Shown piece after piece: positions 40,242-50,591 of a DNA stretch of 64,000 nucleotides. Numbering within the stretch: the stretch's first letter is position 1; each line of letters starts with the position of its first letter. Below the pieces are notes generated by a model that was not told the DNA's origin, did no database searches, and saw only the letters and a list, made by a program, of their open reading frames with translations. The DNA lies in NCBI GenBank assembly GCA_030527795.1, contig JAUNAB010000001.1, positions 250,714 to 314,713 of the forward strand. Direction: 5' to 3'. The translations under genes and the position numbers were made by a program. Origin of the DNA: Pasteurellaceae bacterium. GTDB lineage: Bacteria; Pseudomonadota; Gammaproteobacteria; Enterobacterales; Pasteurellaceae.

Positions 40242-40706
40242 TTACTTTTTCCATTTTTCCAACGCTCGCTGATCTGAATCACGGCTTTCAACCCAATGCT
40301 CTCCCGCTTGAGTTTGTTCCTTTTTCCAAAATGGCGCTTGGGTTTTCAAATAATCCATAATAAATTGATTAGCTTGATAAGCATCATCACGATGAACGGA
40401 ACTCACACCAACGAGCACAATTTCATCGCCTGTTTGCAGTAAACCGACACGGTGAATTAATGTAACACGCTGAATCTGCCAACGGGTTTGGGCTTGTGTG
40501 ACAATGTCACGCAAAGCCTTTTCCGTCATTGCGGGATAATGCTCTAACAATAAGCTGGATACTTGCTTACCTAAATTCAAATCTCGCACTTTGCCAACAA
40601 AAATCACCGTTGCTCCCACAGAATGTGGCTCACTTAACCAACGATACACAGCATTCTGATCAAAAGGTTGCTCTTGCACAAAAATTTGAACAGTGTCCTG
40701 AGTCAT
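40242..40706 (-). CDS. moaE: molybdopterin synthase, large subunit
   Basis: Transfers sulfur from MoaD thiocarboxylate to precursor Z. Conserved GKVRDLNLGKQVSSLLLEHYP, HRVGLLQTGD and the Lys-bearing PFWKKEQTQ are present. Length 154. Last gene of the moaA-C-D-E block; it starts one base after moaD ends. Confidence 0.95.
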   Translation of the reverse strand: MTQDTVQIFVQEQPFDQNAVYRWLSEPHSVGATVIFVGKVRDLNLGKQVSSLLLEHYPAMTEKALRDIVTQAQTRWQIQRVTLIHRVGLLQTGDEIVLVGVSSVHRDDAYQANQFIMDYLKTQAPFWKKEQTQAGEHWVESRDSDQRALEKWKK

Positions 40707-40707
40707 C

Positions 40708-40953
40708 TTATCCTCCCGTTACAGGTGGGAAAAAAGCTACTTCATCACCCGACTGAATTGGACTATCTAAACTCATCAAAGTTTGATTAATTGCGACCAA
40801 CAAATTATTCGCATTTAAGGCTAACGCCCAATTATCGCCACGCTGTGCAAGGGTTTGACGCAGTTGTTCCGCATTAGCAAAAACGCCATCAACTTCAATC
40901 TGATCAAGCCCGATTAGCTCACGGGTTTGGGCAAAAAATAATACTTTAATCAT
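40708..40953 (-). CDS. moaD: molybdopterin synthase, small subunit (sulfur carrier)
   Basis: Ubiquitin-fold protein of 81 residues ending in the required Gly-Gly (FFPPVTGG), which MoeB adenylates and which then carries thiocarboxylate. Eight bases after moaC and one base before moaE. Confidence 0.95.
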   Translation of the reverse strand: MIKVLFFAQTRELIGLDQIEVDGVFANAEQLRQTLAQRGDNWALALNANNLLVAINQTLMSLDSPIQSGDEVAFFPPVTGG

Positions 40954-40961
40954 TAAATTCC

Positions 40962-41438
40962 TTATTTTGCTAAAAAATGCCCTGATTTGCCGCCTGATTT
41001 TTCCAATAAACGTAAATCAGTAATGAGCATATCTTTCTGCACGGCTTTACACATATCATAAATCGTTAATGCCGCGACACTGGCGGCGGTTAAAGCTTCC
41101 ATTTCAACGCCCGTTTTGCCCGTTAATTTACACAGGCTTTCAATGCGAACTTGATTAGTTTCGGGCAATGCCGTTAAGCTTACTTCCACTTTTGATAATA
41201 GCAAAGGGTGACATAATGGAATCAGCTCCCACGTCCGTTTTGCCGCTTGGATGCCCGCAATGCGTGCCGTTGCAAACACATCGCCTTTGTGGTGTTGCCC
41301 TGCTAAAATCATCTGCAATGTTTCTGGTGACATTGTCACAAAAACTTCCGCACGGGCTTCACGAACGGTTTCCGCTTTTGCGGAAACATCCACCATATTG
41401 GCTTCGCCTTGCTGATTAATATGGGTAAATTCTGTCAT
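40962..41438 (-). CDS. moaC: cyclic pyranopterin monophosphate synthase
   Basis: Rearranges the MoaA product to cyclic pyranopterin monophosphate. Conserved [36 protein letters not shown] and [20 protein letters not shown] are visible. I use the ATG giving [11 protein letters not shown] (158 residues, TTAGGACGAAAT upstream) rather than an in-frame ATG at 41483 that overlaps a CCGCGG pair. Confidence 0.95.
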   Translation of the reverse strand: MTEFTHINQQGEANMVDVSAKAETVREARAEVFVTMSPETLQMILAGQHHKGDVFATARIAGIQAAKRTWELIPLCHPLLLSKVEVSLTALPETNQVRIESLCKLTGKTGVEMEALTAASVAALTIYDMCKAVQKDMLITDLRLLEKSGGKSGHFLAK

Positions 41439-41460
41439 ATTTCGTCCTAAATTCGTTTTA

Positions 41461-41498
41461 TCCGCGGTCAAAATTTCCATCATTTTTTTGACCGCGGT
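41461..41498. terminator. inverted CCGCGG pair between moaA and moaC
   Basis: TCCGCGGTCAAAATTTCC faces TTTTTTTGACCGCGGT. It sits within the moa block, so moaCDE may also have separate transcription. Confidence 0.55.
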
Positions 41499-41506
41499 AT
41501 TGTTCT

Positions 41507-42517
41507 CTAACCGCCAATACTTGCTAGATGATTTCTTACACCACTATCGCCATTATGCAAAAAATGATGTTCACGTTTACCCTGTAACGCATCGTAGATC
41601 ATTGTTTGTAGCAATAATTGTTGCTCATCAGACTGTAACAAATGGCGTAAATCAATACCTTCTTCACCAAACAAACACAAGTGTAATTTCCCTTTTGCTG
41701 ACACTCGTAAACGGTTACAACTCGCACAAAAATCTTTTTCGTAAGGCATAATTAGCCCGATTTCGCCCACATAATCAGGGTGCTTAAACACTTTAGCTGG
41801 CCCGTCAGAACGGGATTTTGCCTGTAATTGCCACCCGTTACGCAATAAATTATCCGCTAGAATTTGCCCAGATAAATGATGACGCGTGAAAAAGTGATCC
41901 ATATCGCCTGTTTGCATTAGCTCAATAAAACGCATTTGAATGGGTTTATCTTTGATCCACGCTAAAAATTGTGTTAATTCTTTGTCGTTCAAATCTTTCA
42001 TCAGTACCGCATTGACTTTAATTTTTTGATAACCGCACTCAAAAGCACGATCAATGCCACGCATAATGCTAAAAAATTTGTTTTCACCCGTGATACTCTG
42101 AAACATCCGCGGATCAAGGCTATCTACGCTCACATTAATTGAAGTGATTCCTGCTTCACGCCATTTTTCAACATCTTGCTCCATTCGATAACCATTGGTT
42201 GTCAGTGCGATTTGTTGGATACCTTGAATGTGGCTAATGGTTTCAGCAATTTGAATAAAATCTTTGCGTAAGGTTGGTTCACCGCCTGTAATTCGGACTT
42301 TCTCCGTTCCCATTGCTGCAAATGCACGCACAGTACGCTCAATTTCCGCCACACTGAGAAATTTATCACGCTCAGGATTGGGTTGATAACCATTGGGCAA
42401 ACAATAGTTACAACGAAAGTTGCAAACATCGGTAATGGACATTCGCAAATAATAGTATTGACGTTGAAAAGGATCGACAAGTTGCCCGATCACATTTCTA
42501 ATTGGAATAGATTGCAT
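41507..42517 (-). CDS. moaA: GTP 3',8-cyclase (radical SAM)
   Basis: First enzyme of Moco synthesis. The SAM cluster is CNFRCNYC (CxxxCxxC, residues about 32-39); [10 protein letters not shown] and TTNGYRM are the SAM-binding blocks. The C-terminal cluster is [18 protein letters not shown]. It ends early: 336 residues, with the C-terminal Gly-Gly (SIGG) intact, which activates catalysis in the family. Preceded by a long leader that looks like a Moco riboswitch. Confidence 0.96.
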   Translation of the reverse strand: MQSIPIRNVIGQLVDPFQRQYYYLRMSITDVCNFRCNYCLPNGYQPNPERDKFLSVAEIERTVRAFAAMGTEKVRITGGEPTLRKDFIQIAETISHIQGIQQIALTTNGYRMEQDVEKWREAGITSINVSVDSLDPRMFQSITGENKFFSIMRGIDRAFECGYQKIKVNAVLMKDLNDKELTQFLAWIKDKPIQMRFIELMQTGDMDHFFTRHHLSGQILADNLLRNGWQLQAKSRSDGPAKVFKHPDYVGEIGLIMPYEKDFCASCNRLRVSAKGKLHLCLFGEEGIDLRHLLQSDEQQLLLQTMIYDALQGKREHHFLHNGDSGVRNHLASIGG

Positions 42518-42529
42518 TATACACCTTTC

Positions 42530-42645
42530 TAAAATGGAGAGGACAGACCGTTTCCCGTCAATCCCTGAGCGATAAAGTCGCTGGCATTGCTACCTTATTT
42601 ATTTGCATTAGCAAAATAAACGTAGGCACACAAGCTCGGAGTTAT
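42530..42645 (-). ncRNA. Moco-riboswitch-like leader of moaA
   Basis: The 5' leader reads ACTCCGAGC near 42642-42634, then GGTAGCAATGCC, a hairpin AGCGACTTTATCGCT, and AGGGATTGACGG paired with CGGTCTGTCCTCTCC, ending in GAAAGGTGTAT which holds the ribosome site. Arrangement and ending resemble the E. coli moaA Moco motif as I remember it. Position upstream of moaA supports this. Assignment is by pattern and context only. Confidence 0.6.
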
Positions 42646-42788
42646 GCGTTAATAATATTGTGGTGAGTATTGTAGGGATAATGCAAGGTATATACAACCC
42701 ACAAAAGAGGTAATTTCGCGGAGAAATGGCGAAATTTCACTTTTCGTCCAAATAGTCTATATAGTAAATTATATAGCGTAATCTCAAC

Positions 42789-42833
42789 AAAAACCGCGGT
42801 CAAAAAAACGCTTGAATTTTTGACCGCGGTTTA
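42789..42833. terminator. inverted CCGCGG pair after thiI
   Basis: AAAAACCGCGGTCAAAAAAAC faces ATTTTTGACCGCGGTTT, 25 bases after the thiI stop and before the moaA leader. Confidence 0.65.
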
Positions 42834-42856
42834 GGAAGGAAACGCAATTTATTCAG

Positions 42857-44308
42857 TTAAGATTTTTTGAAAACCTTCACATTTTCAAAGCCATTTTCTT
42901 TTAAATATAAAGCTTGCAATTTGCTCATCACACCACGCTCGCAATATAACACATAGGTTTTACCTTGATCGAGCGAGGCAAATTGGCTACCCAATTTATA
43001 AAATGGTAATGGAATAACTTGTTGATCAGCCAAAGAAAATGGTTTTTCTTCCACTTCTTCAGGGCTACGAATATCTAAAATAATGTCATTTTCATCTAGC
43101 ACAGAAATCGTATCCACCGAAACCACTTCTCGTTCGGTTTGCTCAGCAATCTGACGAATATCTAAAAATTGTGCATTTTCCACCGCATTATTGAGTACCG
43201 AGAAATCAAACTGTTGTTCTTCGCTTTCAATTTTACTGCGTACCGCTTTAACCGTCGGATTTTTAGAAATCACGCCACAAAATTCAGGCATTGATTTGGC
43301 GATATCGTCTGTGCCGATGTCCTTCGCCATTGCAATAATTTGCTCTTTGTCGTGACTAATTAAAGGACGCAGCACCAAGCAGTCTGCTGCTTCGTCAATC
43401 AGGCGTAAATTTGTCAATGTTTGGCTGGATACTTGCCCCAAGGCTTCGCCCGTAACAATGGATTGAATGTCAAACCGTTCAGCAATTTTGCTTGCCGCAC
43501 GCACCATCATTCTTTTTAGCACCACGCCCATTTGCCCATTATCAATTTTCTCTAAAATTTCGCCGACCACATTTTCAAAATTAATCGCAATAAACCGCAC
43601 TTTATGTGAACTACTATAACGTTGCCAAATATGGTATGCCATTTGTTTTACTCCAATCTCGTGGGCAGCACCGCCTAAATTGAAAAAGCAATAATGGGTA
43701 CGTGAACCACGACGAATAAGCATATAACTTGACACGCCAGAATCAAAACCACCCGAAATCAATGATAAGACATCTTCTTGTGTGCCAATCGGATAACCGC
43801 CGATTCCTGCGTGACGTGCTTTTATCAACATCATTTTGTCATTTTCAATGTCAATTCGTACTGTCACATCAGGACGGATTAACTTCACTTTAGCACTTTC
43901 AATGGCTTGATTTAATCCACCACCAACATAACTCTCAACATCAAGGGAACGAAAATAGTGCTTACCTTTACGTTTTACACGCACACAAAAGGTTTTCTGT
44001 TCAAGTTGTTCACGCACACGTGCTAAGGTTAATTCAAAAATATCGTGCATTGTTTCAAAAGGTTGTTCATCTACTTCTAAAAAATGATGAATACCTGGGA
44101 TTCGCTGTAATTGCTCAATCAACAATGGCCGATTTGCTTCATTTTTTGAGCGAACTTCAATATAGTCCCAATGACGCACAACCGCGACAGTTTCATCTTG
44201 TTTGCTTAAAATATTGCGAATGTTACTGGTTAAAATTTTCACAAAACGTTTACGCACGCTTTCGCTTTTAATCATTATTTCAGGAAAAAGTTTAATAATA
44301 AATTTCAT
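42857..44308 (-). CDS. thiI: tRNA 4-thiouridine synthase / thiamine sulfurtransferase
   Basis: Makes s4U8 in tRNA and helps thiamine thiazole synthesis. Domains: ferredoxin-like plus THUMP (residues about 1-165), PP-loop ATPase with [13 protein letters not shown] (near 187), and a C-terminal rhodanese domain with the active Cys in YCERGVMSK (near 456). Length 483. Divergent from xseB-ispA-dxs, which is interesting because ThiI and Dxs both feed thiamine synthesis. Confidence 0.96.
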   Translation of the reverse strand: MKFIIKLFPEIMIKSESVRKRFVKILTSNIRNILSKQDETVAVVRHWDYIEVRSKNEANRPLLIEQLQRIPGIHHFLEVDEQPFETMHDIFELTLARVREQLEQKTFCVRVKRKGKHYFRSLDVESYVGGGLNQAIESAKVKLIRPDVTVRIDIENDKMMLIKARHAGIGGYPIGTQEDVLSLISGGFDSGVSSYMLIRRGSRTHYCFFNLGGAAHEIGVKQMAYHIWQRYSSSHKVRFIAINFENVVGEILEKIDNGQMGVVLKRMMVRAASKIAERFDIQSIVTGEALGQVSSQTLTNLRLIDEAADCLVLRPLISHDKEQIIAMAKDIGTDDIAKSMPEFCGVISKNPTVKAVRSKIESEEQQFDFSVLNNAVENAQFLDIRQIAEQTEREVVSVDTISVLDENDIILDIRSPEEVEEKPFSLADQQVIPLPFYKLGSQFASLDQGKTYVLYCERGVMSKLQALYLKENGFENVKVFKKS

Positions 44309-44424
44309 ACTTCAATCTATAGGTTTAGAAAAATTTGCCGCATTATACAGGAAAATTTAAACATTCAGGCAAAAATAAAGTACAATAACGCATTTATTGA
44401 TTTATCAAGACACAGGACTATCCT

Positions 44425-44670
44425 ATGGCGAATAAAGCAAGCACAGTGCAAGAATTGGATTTTGAAAGCACCTTAAGCCAATTAGAAAACATCGTTAATC
44501 AATTAGAACGGGGCGATTTAGCCCTTGAAGACGCCTTAAAAGTCTTTGAAACAGGTATCCAACTGGCTAAACAAGGGCAAGCACGTTTGCAACAAGCAGA
44601 ACAGCGTATTCAAATTTTATTACAAAAAAGCGATACGGCTGCACTTTCTGATTATCAAACTGATGACTAA
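44425..44670 (+). CDS. xseB: exodeoxyribonuclease VII small subunit
   Basis: 81-residue helical subunit. The family segment [20 protein letters not shown] and [19 protein letters not shown] is intact. First gene of xseB-ispA-dxs, the same order as in E. coli. Its stop overlaps the proposed ispA start. Confidence 0.95.
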   Translation: MANKASTVQELDFESTLSQLENIVNQLERGDLALEDALKVFETGIQLAKQGQARLQQAEQRIQILLQKSDTAALSDYQTDD

Positions 44671-45568
44671 TTCAATGCACTATCAATTCTCTCAAGATTT
44701 ACAGCAAGCCCAACAACGTGTTCATCACTTCCTTAGCACGCGTTTTGCTTTATATGATGAACAAGACTCGCCATTGCTTGCTGCGATGAAATACGCGGTT
44801 TTGCTTGGCGGTAAACGTATCCGTCCATTTTTAGTTTATGCCACAGGAAGAATGCTAGGTGCAAATGAAGAGCAACTTGATTATGCTGCCGCAGCGATTG
44901 AATGTATTCACACTTATTCGTTAATACACGATGATTTACCTGCAATGGATAACGATGATTTACGCCGCGGTCAACCTACGTGCCATATTGCCTTTGATGA
45001 AGCTACCGCCATTTTAGCAGGCGATGCATTGCAATCTTTTGCTTTTGAATTATTGGCACAATGCACCGCACTTTCTGCTGAGCAACGTATTCGCTTAGTG
45101 CAAGTTTTAGCACAAGCATCGGGCGTGCAAGGGATGTGTTTAGGGCAAAGTCTTGATTTACTCGCCGAGCATAAACAAATTAGCTTACCCGAATTAGAAC
45201 GTATTCATCGCAATAAAACGGGGGCATTGCTTGATGCGGCACTCACAATGGGCTTTTTATGTTCACCACAATTTGAAAATACCCATTTGCAACAGCAACT
45301 AGCTCAGTATTCCCACGCGATCGGCCTAGCATTTCAAGTTCAAGATGATATTTTGGATATTACAGGCTCAAGTGCTGAACTCGGAAAAACCGCGGGATCG
45401 GATTTACTTGCGGATAAAAGCACTTATCCCAAATTATTAGGGCTAGATGGTGCACAGCAAAAAGCACAAGAATTGATTGATAGTGCAAAATCAGCACTAA
45501 TTGATTTGCCTTTTGATACGCAACCCTTGCGTGAACTGGCTAATTTTATTATTTTACGAAAAAACTAA
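44663..45568 (+). CDS. ispA: farnesyl diphosphate synthase
   Basis: Condenses isoprenoid diphosphates to farnesyl diphosphate. First Asp-rich motif [10 protein letters not shown] (residues near 94-103) and second QDDILDITG are both intact. The start is not certain: ATG at 44663 overlaps the xseB stop, and another ATG lies four codons on (44675). I use the first (301 residues). dxs follows 15 bases later. Confidence 0.94.
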   Translation: MTNSMHYQFSQDLQQAQQRVHHFLSTRFALYDEQDSPLLAAMKYAVLLGGKRIRPFLVYATGRMLGANEEQLDYAAAAIECIHTYSLIHDDLPAMDNDDLRRGQPTCHIAFDEATAILAGDALQSFAFELLAQCTALSAEQRIRLVQVLAQASGVQGMCLGQSLDLLAEHKQISLPELERIHRNKTGALLDAALTMGFLCSPQFENTHLQQQLAQYSHAIGLAFQVQDDILDITGSSAELGKTAGSDLLADKSTYPKLLGLDGAQQKAQELIDSAKSALIDLPFDTQPLRELANFIILRKN

Positions 45569-45583
45569 ACTGAGTTGATTACA

Positions 45584-47431
45584 ATGCAGCAATACTCTCT
45601 TTTACCCTTAATTAATTCCCCCGATGATCTACGCTTATTGAGCAAAGACAAATTGCCACAATTATGCCAAGAATTACGTGACTATCTATTAGAAAGTGTT
45701 AGCCAAAGTAGTGGGCATTTAGCATCAGGCTTAGGGACAGTGGAACTGACAGTTGCATTGCACTATGTATATCACACGCCTTTCGATCAATTAATTTGGG
45801 ACGTTGGGCATCAAGCCTATCCCCACAAAATTTTAACGGGGCGACGCGATCAAATGTCTACTATTCGTCAAAAAGGCGGAATTCACCCATTTCCTTGGCG
45901 TGGCGAAAGTGAATTTGATGTATTAAGTGTAGGGCATTCATCAACTTCAATCAGTGCAGGCTTAGGCATAGCCATTGCCGCACAAAAAGAAAATGCAGGA
46001 CGCAAAACCGTTTGTGTCATTGGCGATGGTGCAATTACCGCAGGAATGGCATTTGAAGCTCTAAACCACGCAGGTGCATTGCATACGGATATGCTCGTCA
46101 TTCTAAACGACAATGAAATGTCTATTTCAGAGAATGTCGGTGCATTAAATAACCATTTAGCACGCTTATTATCAGGTTCATTTTATTCATCAATTCGTGA
46201 AGGTGGTAAAAAAATTCTCTCTGGCATGCCACCAATCAAAGAATTTGTGAAAAAAACTGAAGAACACGTTAAAGGATTCGTTTCTCCTGGCGGAACATTA
46301 TTTGAAGAATTAGGCTTTAACTATATTGGCCCCATTGACGGGCATAACATTGATGAATTAATCAGTACGCTCAGCAATATGCGTACACTAAAAGGTCCGC
46401 AATTTCTGCACGTGATGACTAAAAAAGGCAAAGGTTATGAACCCGCGGAAAAAGATCCCATTGGTTTTCACGGTGTCCCCAAGTTTGATCCACAAAGCGG
46501 ACAATTGCCAAAATCCAACGCTACTCCAACCTACTCACAAATTTTCGGACAATGGCTATGCGAAATGGCAGAAAATGATCCCAAATTGATCGCCATTACC
46601 CCCGCAATGCGTGAAGGGTCTGGAATGGTTGAATTTTCAACCCGTTTCCCTGAACAATATTTTGATGTTGCCATTGCCGAACAGCACGCGGTTACCCTTG
46701 CTGCAGGCTTTGCAATAGGTGGCTATCGCCCCATTGTTGCGATTTATTCCACCTTCTTACAACGAGCTTACGATCAAATAATCCACGATGTCGCTATTCA
46801 GGATTTACCCGTTTTATTTGCCATTGACCGTGCGGGCATTGTCGGTGCGGACGGACAAACGCATCAAGGTGCCTTTGACATTAGCTTCTTACGCTGTATT
46901 CCAAACTTAATAATTATGACCCCAAGCGATGAGAATGAATGCCGCCAAATGCTCTACACGGGCTATCATTGTAGCAAACCTGCTGCGGTTCGCTATCCGC
47001 GTGGCAATTCTATCGGCGTGACAATTGAGCCTTTGCAATCGCTCCCAATCGGTAAAGCACGTTTATTACGCAACGGTGAAAAAATCGCTATCTTGAACTT
47101 TGGCACCTTGCTCCCGAATGCAAAAAGCGTTGCTGAAAAATTCAATGCCACGTTAGTGGATATGCGTTTTGTTAAACCATTGGATCAAGATTTGCTACGC
47201 CAATTAGCACAAGATTACCCGATTTGGGTCACACTGGAAGAAAATGCCATTCAAGGCGGTGCAGGCAGTGCGGTTGGTGAGTTTTTACATGCTGAGCAAT
47301 ATCCTGTGCGTTTATTACAGCTAGGCTACCCTGATTATTTTATTCCACAAGGCACTCAACAAGAAATGCTGGCTGAATTAGGCTTAGACGCCCTTGGCAT
47401 TGAACAAAAAATTCAACAATTTTTAGCCTAA
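45584..47431 (+). CDS. dxs: 1-deoxy-D-xylulose-5-phosphate synthase
   Basis: Thiamine-diphosphate enzyme starting the MEP isoprenoid pathway. The ThDP motif is [18 protein letters not shown] (near residue 150), with HxSSS-like [13 protein letters not shown] before it. The Pyr domain has [15 protein letters not shown], and the transketolase C-domain ends the protein. 615 residues from ATG; TTG three codons earlier is less likely. Operon with ispA, whose substrates it ultimately supplies. Confidence 0.96.
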   Translation: MQQYSLLPLINSPDDLRLLSKDKLPQLCQELRDYLLESVSQSSGHLASGLGTVELTVALHYVYHTPFDQLIWDVGHQAYPHKILTGRRDQMSTIRQKGGIHPFPWRGESEFDVLSVGHSSTSISAGLGIAIAAQKENAGRKTVCVIGDGAITAGMAFEALNHAGALHTDMLVILNDNEMSISENVGALNNHLARLLSGSFYSSIREGGKKILSGMPPIKEFVKKTEEHVKGFVSPGGTLFEELGFNYIGPIDGHNIDELISTLSNMRTLKGPQFLHVMTKKGKGYEPAEKDPIGFHGVPKFDPQSGQLPKSNATPTYSQIFGQWLCEMAENDPKLIAITPAMREGSGMVEFSTRFPEQYFDVAIAEQHAVTLAAGFAIGGYRPIVAIYSTFLQRAYDQIIHDVAIQDLPVLFAIDRAGIVGADGQTHQGAFDISFLRCIPNLIIMTPSDENECRQMLYTGYHCSKPAAVRYPRGNSIGVTIEPLQSLPIGKARLLRNGEKIAILNFGTLLPNAKSVAEKFNATLVDMRFVKPLDQDLLRQLAQDYPIWVTLEENAIQGGAGSAVGEFLHAEQYPVRLLQLGYPDYFIPQGTQQEMLAELGLDALGIEQKIQQFLA

Positions 47432-47436
47432 TCAAC

Positions 47437-47481
47437 AAAAAACGCGGTCAAAAAAACATATGAATTTTTGACCGCGGTTTT
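47437..47481. terminator. bidirectional terminator between dxs and the nitroreductase gene
   Basis: AAAAAACGCGGTCAAAAAAAC faces AATTTTTGACCGCGGTTTTG. One arm has lost a C (ACGCGG), but most of the stem remains. The flanking genes converge. Confidence 0.65.
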
Positions 47482-47495
47482 GCAAGATAGGGAAA

Positions 47496-48158
47496 TTATT
47501 CAACCCAATGCACGATTTCATCCATTGATTTACGTGATTTTGGTGCAATGTCTTTCGCACGATAGCCAAAGGTTGCAATCACAGAAACGCCCCATTCTTG
47601 CGGATCAAATAGTTGGTGATCTGCTAAGATTTGATTAACTTTTGCATAATCAAACCCTTCAATCGGGCAACTGTCAATCCCGATTAATGCAGCCCCTGTC
47701 ATCATATTTGCTAAGGCAATATAGGTTTGCTTACTCGTCCAATCAAACAGGCTATGCTCATTTTCTGCAATGCGAGTATCTTCAAGTTGGAAGCTCTTAT
47801 AACGCGCGAGTGCTTGTTCAATTTGTGGTTGTGTTAAATTACGTTTTTCTAATAACGAATAAAGATAAGCTGAGTCATAGCGTGCATTTTTCTTTGCTAA
47901 TATCACAACTAAATGACTTGCATCATCTAGTTGGGTAACCATTCCCCAACCTACCGCTTTTAATTGTTGGCGAATTACGGGGTTTTGAATAACCAAAAAT
48001 TGCCAAGGCTCAGAACCAACCGAACTTGGCGATAAACGAGCCATTTCCAAAATATAATTGAAATCATCAGCACTGATCTTTTTATTGGGATCATAAGCTC
48101 TGGTTGCACGGCGATATTTCATCGCTGCTAAAACTTGTTCTTTAGAAATATTAAACAT
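47496..48158 (-). CDS. nfsB: NAD(P)H-dependent nitroreductase, NfsB-like
   Basis: FMN-binding oxidoreductase reducing nitro compounds or quinones. The FMN segment YRRATRAYDPNKK lies near the start, SPSSVGSEPWQFLVIQ in the middle, and GIDSCPIEGFD near residue 160. I use the ATG giving MFNISKEQVL (220 residues), eight bases after AGGAG; another ATG lies two codons earlier, too close to the ribosome site. Physiological substrate unknown. Confidence 0.88.
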   Translation of the reverse strand: MFNISKEQVLAAMKYRRATRAYDPNKKISADDFNYILEMARLSPSSVGSEPWQFLVIQNPVIRQQLKAVGWGMVTQLDDASHLVVILAKKNARYDSAYLYSLLEKRNLTQPQIEQALARYKSFQLEDTRIAENEHSLFDWTSKQTYIALANMMTGAALIGIDSCPIEGFDYAKVNQILADHQLFDPQEWGVSVIATFGYRAKDIAPKSRKSMDEIVHWVE

Positions 48159-48232
48159 TATCATTACTCCTAATTTACCTTATTGGGTCGGCTAATTATA
48201 AACCTGCTTAATTTACTTGTCTAATAATGCAC

Positions 48233-48277
48233 CAAAACCGCGGTCAAAAATCCGAGTGAAAATTTGACCGCGGTTTA
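48233..48277. terminator. inverted CCGCGG pair after truA
   Basis: AAAACCGCGGTCAAAAATCC faces AAAATTTGACCGCGGTTTA, 25 bases after the truA stop. Confidence 0.65.
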
Positions 48278-48302
48278 TTCGCATTTTTGGAGCCGTTAAA
48301 CG

Positions 48303-49088
48303 TTATTCGCTTAAAAATAACGGACCTAACGCAGTTTGCGGTAACGCAAATTTGGTAGGATAGCTGACGTTCACCAAATACAATCCATCAGGTTTAGCCG
48401 TCGGGGCAGCGAGTTGGCGGTTGCGTTGAGCCAATAGCCACGCAAGCCAGTCAACAGGTTGATTTCCACATCCCACTTCAAGCAAACTACCCACAATATT
48501 GCGCACCATATGATGCACAAACGCATTAGCTTGGATATCCACAATTACGTAATGTCCTTGCCGCGTGACGCGTAAATGATGCACATTTCGCCAAGGGCTA
48601 TTGGATTGACATTGTGACGCACGAAAAGAAGAAAAATCATTTTCTCCTAATAAGGCTTGCCCCGCTTGTTGCATAAGCTCGTGATTTAATTGGAGATGCG
48701 TGTGCGTTACGCCATAAGGCAAAATTGCCGAACGCAGTGGATGACTATACAAAATATAGCGATAACGGCGTGCTGTCGCACTAAAACGGGCGTGAAATTC
48801 ATCATCAACGACGCTTGCCCATTTCACCGCAATATCATCGGGAAGATTAGCATTCGTCCCAAATGCCCAAGCTTTGTCGGGGCGAATTGCATCAGTTTCA
48901 AAATGTACAACTTGTCCTGTGGCGTGTACGCCTGAATCGGTTCGTCCAGCACAAAAGACTTGAATGGGGTGATTGGCGACCACGGATAACGCCCGTTCTA
49001 ATTCAGCTTGTACGCTTTGCACTTTTTCTTGACGTTGCCAACCGAAATAATACTTGCCGTTATATTCAATGCCTAATGCTATTTTCAT
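48303..49088 (-). CDS. truA: tRNA pseudouridine synthase A
   Basis: Forms pseudouridine at positions 38-40 of the tRNA anticodon arm. The catalytic Asp is in [19 protein letters not shown] (near residue 51). [16 protein letters not shown] and [16 protein letters not shown] are also typical. Length 261. It follows rlmM by 14 bases on the same strand, so both RNA-modifying enzymes share a transcript. Confidence 0.95.
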   Translation of the reverse strand: MKIALGIEYNGKYYFGWQRQEKVQSVQAELERALSVVANHPIQVFCAGRTDSGVHATGQVVHFETDAIRPDKAWAFGTNANLPDDIAVKWASVVDDEFHARFSATARRYRYILYSHPLRSAILPYGVTHTHLQLNHELMQQAGQALLGENDFSSFRASQCQSNSPWRNVHHLRVTRQGHYVIVDIQANAFVHHMVRNIVGSLLEVGCGNQPVDWLAWLLAQRNRQLAAPTAKPDGLYLVNVSYPTKFALPQTALGPLFLSE

Positions 49089-49102
49089 AAAATTCTCTTA
49101 TT

Positions 49103-50197
49103 TTAGACCGCGGTTTTTCGCTGAATATGCACGGTAATTTCTTCACGATCGTGATACAAGTGTTTTGCTTGGATACGATAATCTAATCCTGCTTGAGTCA
49201 GTGTTTGTTCAAGTTGTTGCAAACACAATACCACTTCTTGATAACGCTTTTTCATCGGCAATTTTAGATTGAAAATACTCTCACGACACCAACCGTTAAT
49301 CAACCATTTGCCGATTAATGCTGTAATTCGGCGGGGTTGCTCAACCATATCGCAGACGAGCCAATCAATTTGTTTACGCTTTGGCGGCTGAAATTTAAAC
49401 CCATCTTCCGCACAATGTTCAATCCGTCCTGTGTCGTGCAAACTGTCTGCCATTTTGCCGTGATCGACCGCATAGACAAATAACCCAAGTCGCACTAACT
49501 GATAAGTCCATCCCCCAGGGCAAGCCCCTAAGTCCACGCCAAGCATATTCTCATTAAGTCGTTTCTCCTCTTGTTCGCGTGGAATAAAGGCTAAAATCGC
49601 TTCTTCTAATTTCAAGGTTGAACGACTTGGTGCATCCATTGGGAATTTTAAGCGGGGAATGCCCATAAAATAAGGCGAATGATTGTTATTGTACGAATAG
49701 CCCACATAGCAGGCATTAGACTGCACAAACAATATATGCAAAGTGATGCCATTGCGTTTGCTTGTGGCGGTTAACCAACCTTGCTTTTTTAATGCCTGAC
49801 GCAGCGGCACAGTGAATTTACGGCAAAACCTAGAAAGTGCTTTAGCATCATTCGTATCCGCAGTTTCTACCCACAATTCCGTGCTTTGTTGCAAGGGGAT
49901 CTCTGCACTGATTTGCTGATATTGTTGTACGATTGGCGTAATGCGATCACTAGGATCAAGGTTATCTAATAAATCAGACACCACGATCATTTGGCGAGCA
50001 AAGATAAATTGGTTAAAACGCAATTCGCGTGCAAGACGATCCGCATCGCCCTGTTGATAACATTCAAAAATCACATAACCACTATTTTCTAACACTCTCG
50101 CAAAGCCAAAAATGCCGAATTCTGCTGCTTTATCATTGATTTCTGCGGCAACTTCTTTTTCAAAACCTGAACGGCAATATAATACTAACTTATTCAT
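49103..50197 (-). CDS. rlmM: 23S rRNA 2'-O-ribose C2498 methyltransferase
   Basis: Single-chain enzyme with an N-terminal THUMP-like domain and a C-terminal Rossmann methyltransferase: GVDLGACPGGWTYQLVRLG (SAM loop), VDHGKM, and DWLVCDMVEQP holding the KDKE-type residues. I use the ATG giving MNKLVLYCRSG (364 residues, the usual length); an in-frame start at 50254 overlaps ygdD. A CCGCGG element overlaps its last codons. Confidence 0.93.
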   Translation of the reverse strand: MNKLVLYCRSGFEKEVAAEINDKAAEFGIFGFARVLENSGYVIFECYQQGDADRLARELRFNQFIFARQMIVVSDLLDNLDPSDRITPIVQQYQQISAEIPLQQSTELWVETADTNDAKALSRFCRKFTVPLRQALKKQGWLTATSKRNGITLHILFVQSNACYVGYSYNNNHSPYFMGIPRLKFPMDAPSRSTLKLEEAILAFIPREQEEKRLNENMLGVDLGACPGGWTYQLVRLGLFVYAVDHGKMADSLHDTGRIEHCAEDGFKFQPPKRKQIDWLVCDMVEQPRRITALIGKWLINGWCRESIFNLKLPMKKRYQEVVLCLQQLEQTLTQAGLDYRIQAKHLYHDREEITVHIQRKTAV

Positions 50198-50201
50198 ATT
50201 A

Positions 50202-50591
50202 TTATAATTTGTTATAACGAGAAAAGCTGGACCAAATAAGTACGCCCCAGCCAATTAAAAATGCTATGCCGCCCACAGGCACAATCCAAGCGAAAGCGGT
50301 ATTATTGGTGACAGCCATCGCGTATAAACCAAAGCTGAATCCAATAATGCCTATCGTCCAAAAAATAGCGATAATTTTGGCCGCGGTTTGAGCCGATTTA
50401 CCCGTTAAAGCAGTAAAAAAGCCTAGCCCTAATAATGCAAGGGTATGAAAAACCTGATATTGCCAACCTTTTGCAATCCAATCTAATTGTTTTAGCGTGA
50501 GCTGATCTTGTAACCCGTGAGCAGCAAATGCCCCAAAGGTTACCGCAATGAAACCACTTATTGCGGCAAGCGATAAAATCCCATTTTTCAT
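50202..50591 (-). CDS. ygdD: DUF423 membrane protein, YgdD-like
   Basis: Four-helix inner-membrane protein of 129 residues with the family start FGAFAAHGLQDQL and YQVFHTLALLGLG. Function not known. It lies between gcvA and rlmM as in E. coli; its start directly abuts the gcvA stop. Confidence 0.9.
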   Translation of the reverse strand: MKNGILSLAAISGFIAVTFGAFAAHGLQDQLTLKQLDWIAKGWQYQVFHTLALLGLGFFTALTGKSAQTAAKIIAIFWTIGIIGFSFGLYAMAVTNNTAFAWIVPVGGIAFLIGWGVLIWSSFSRYNKL

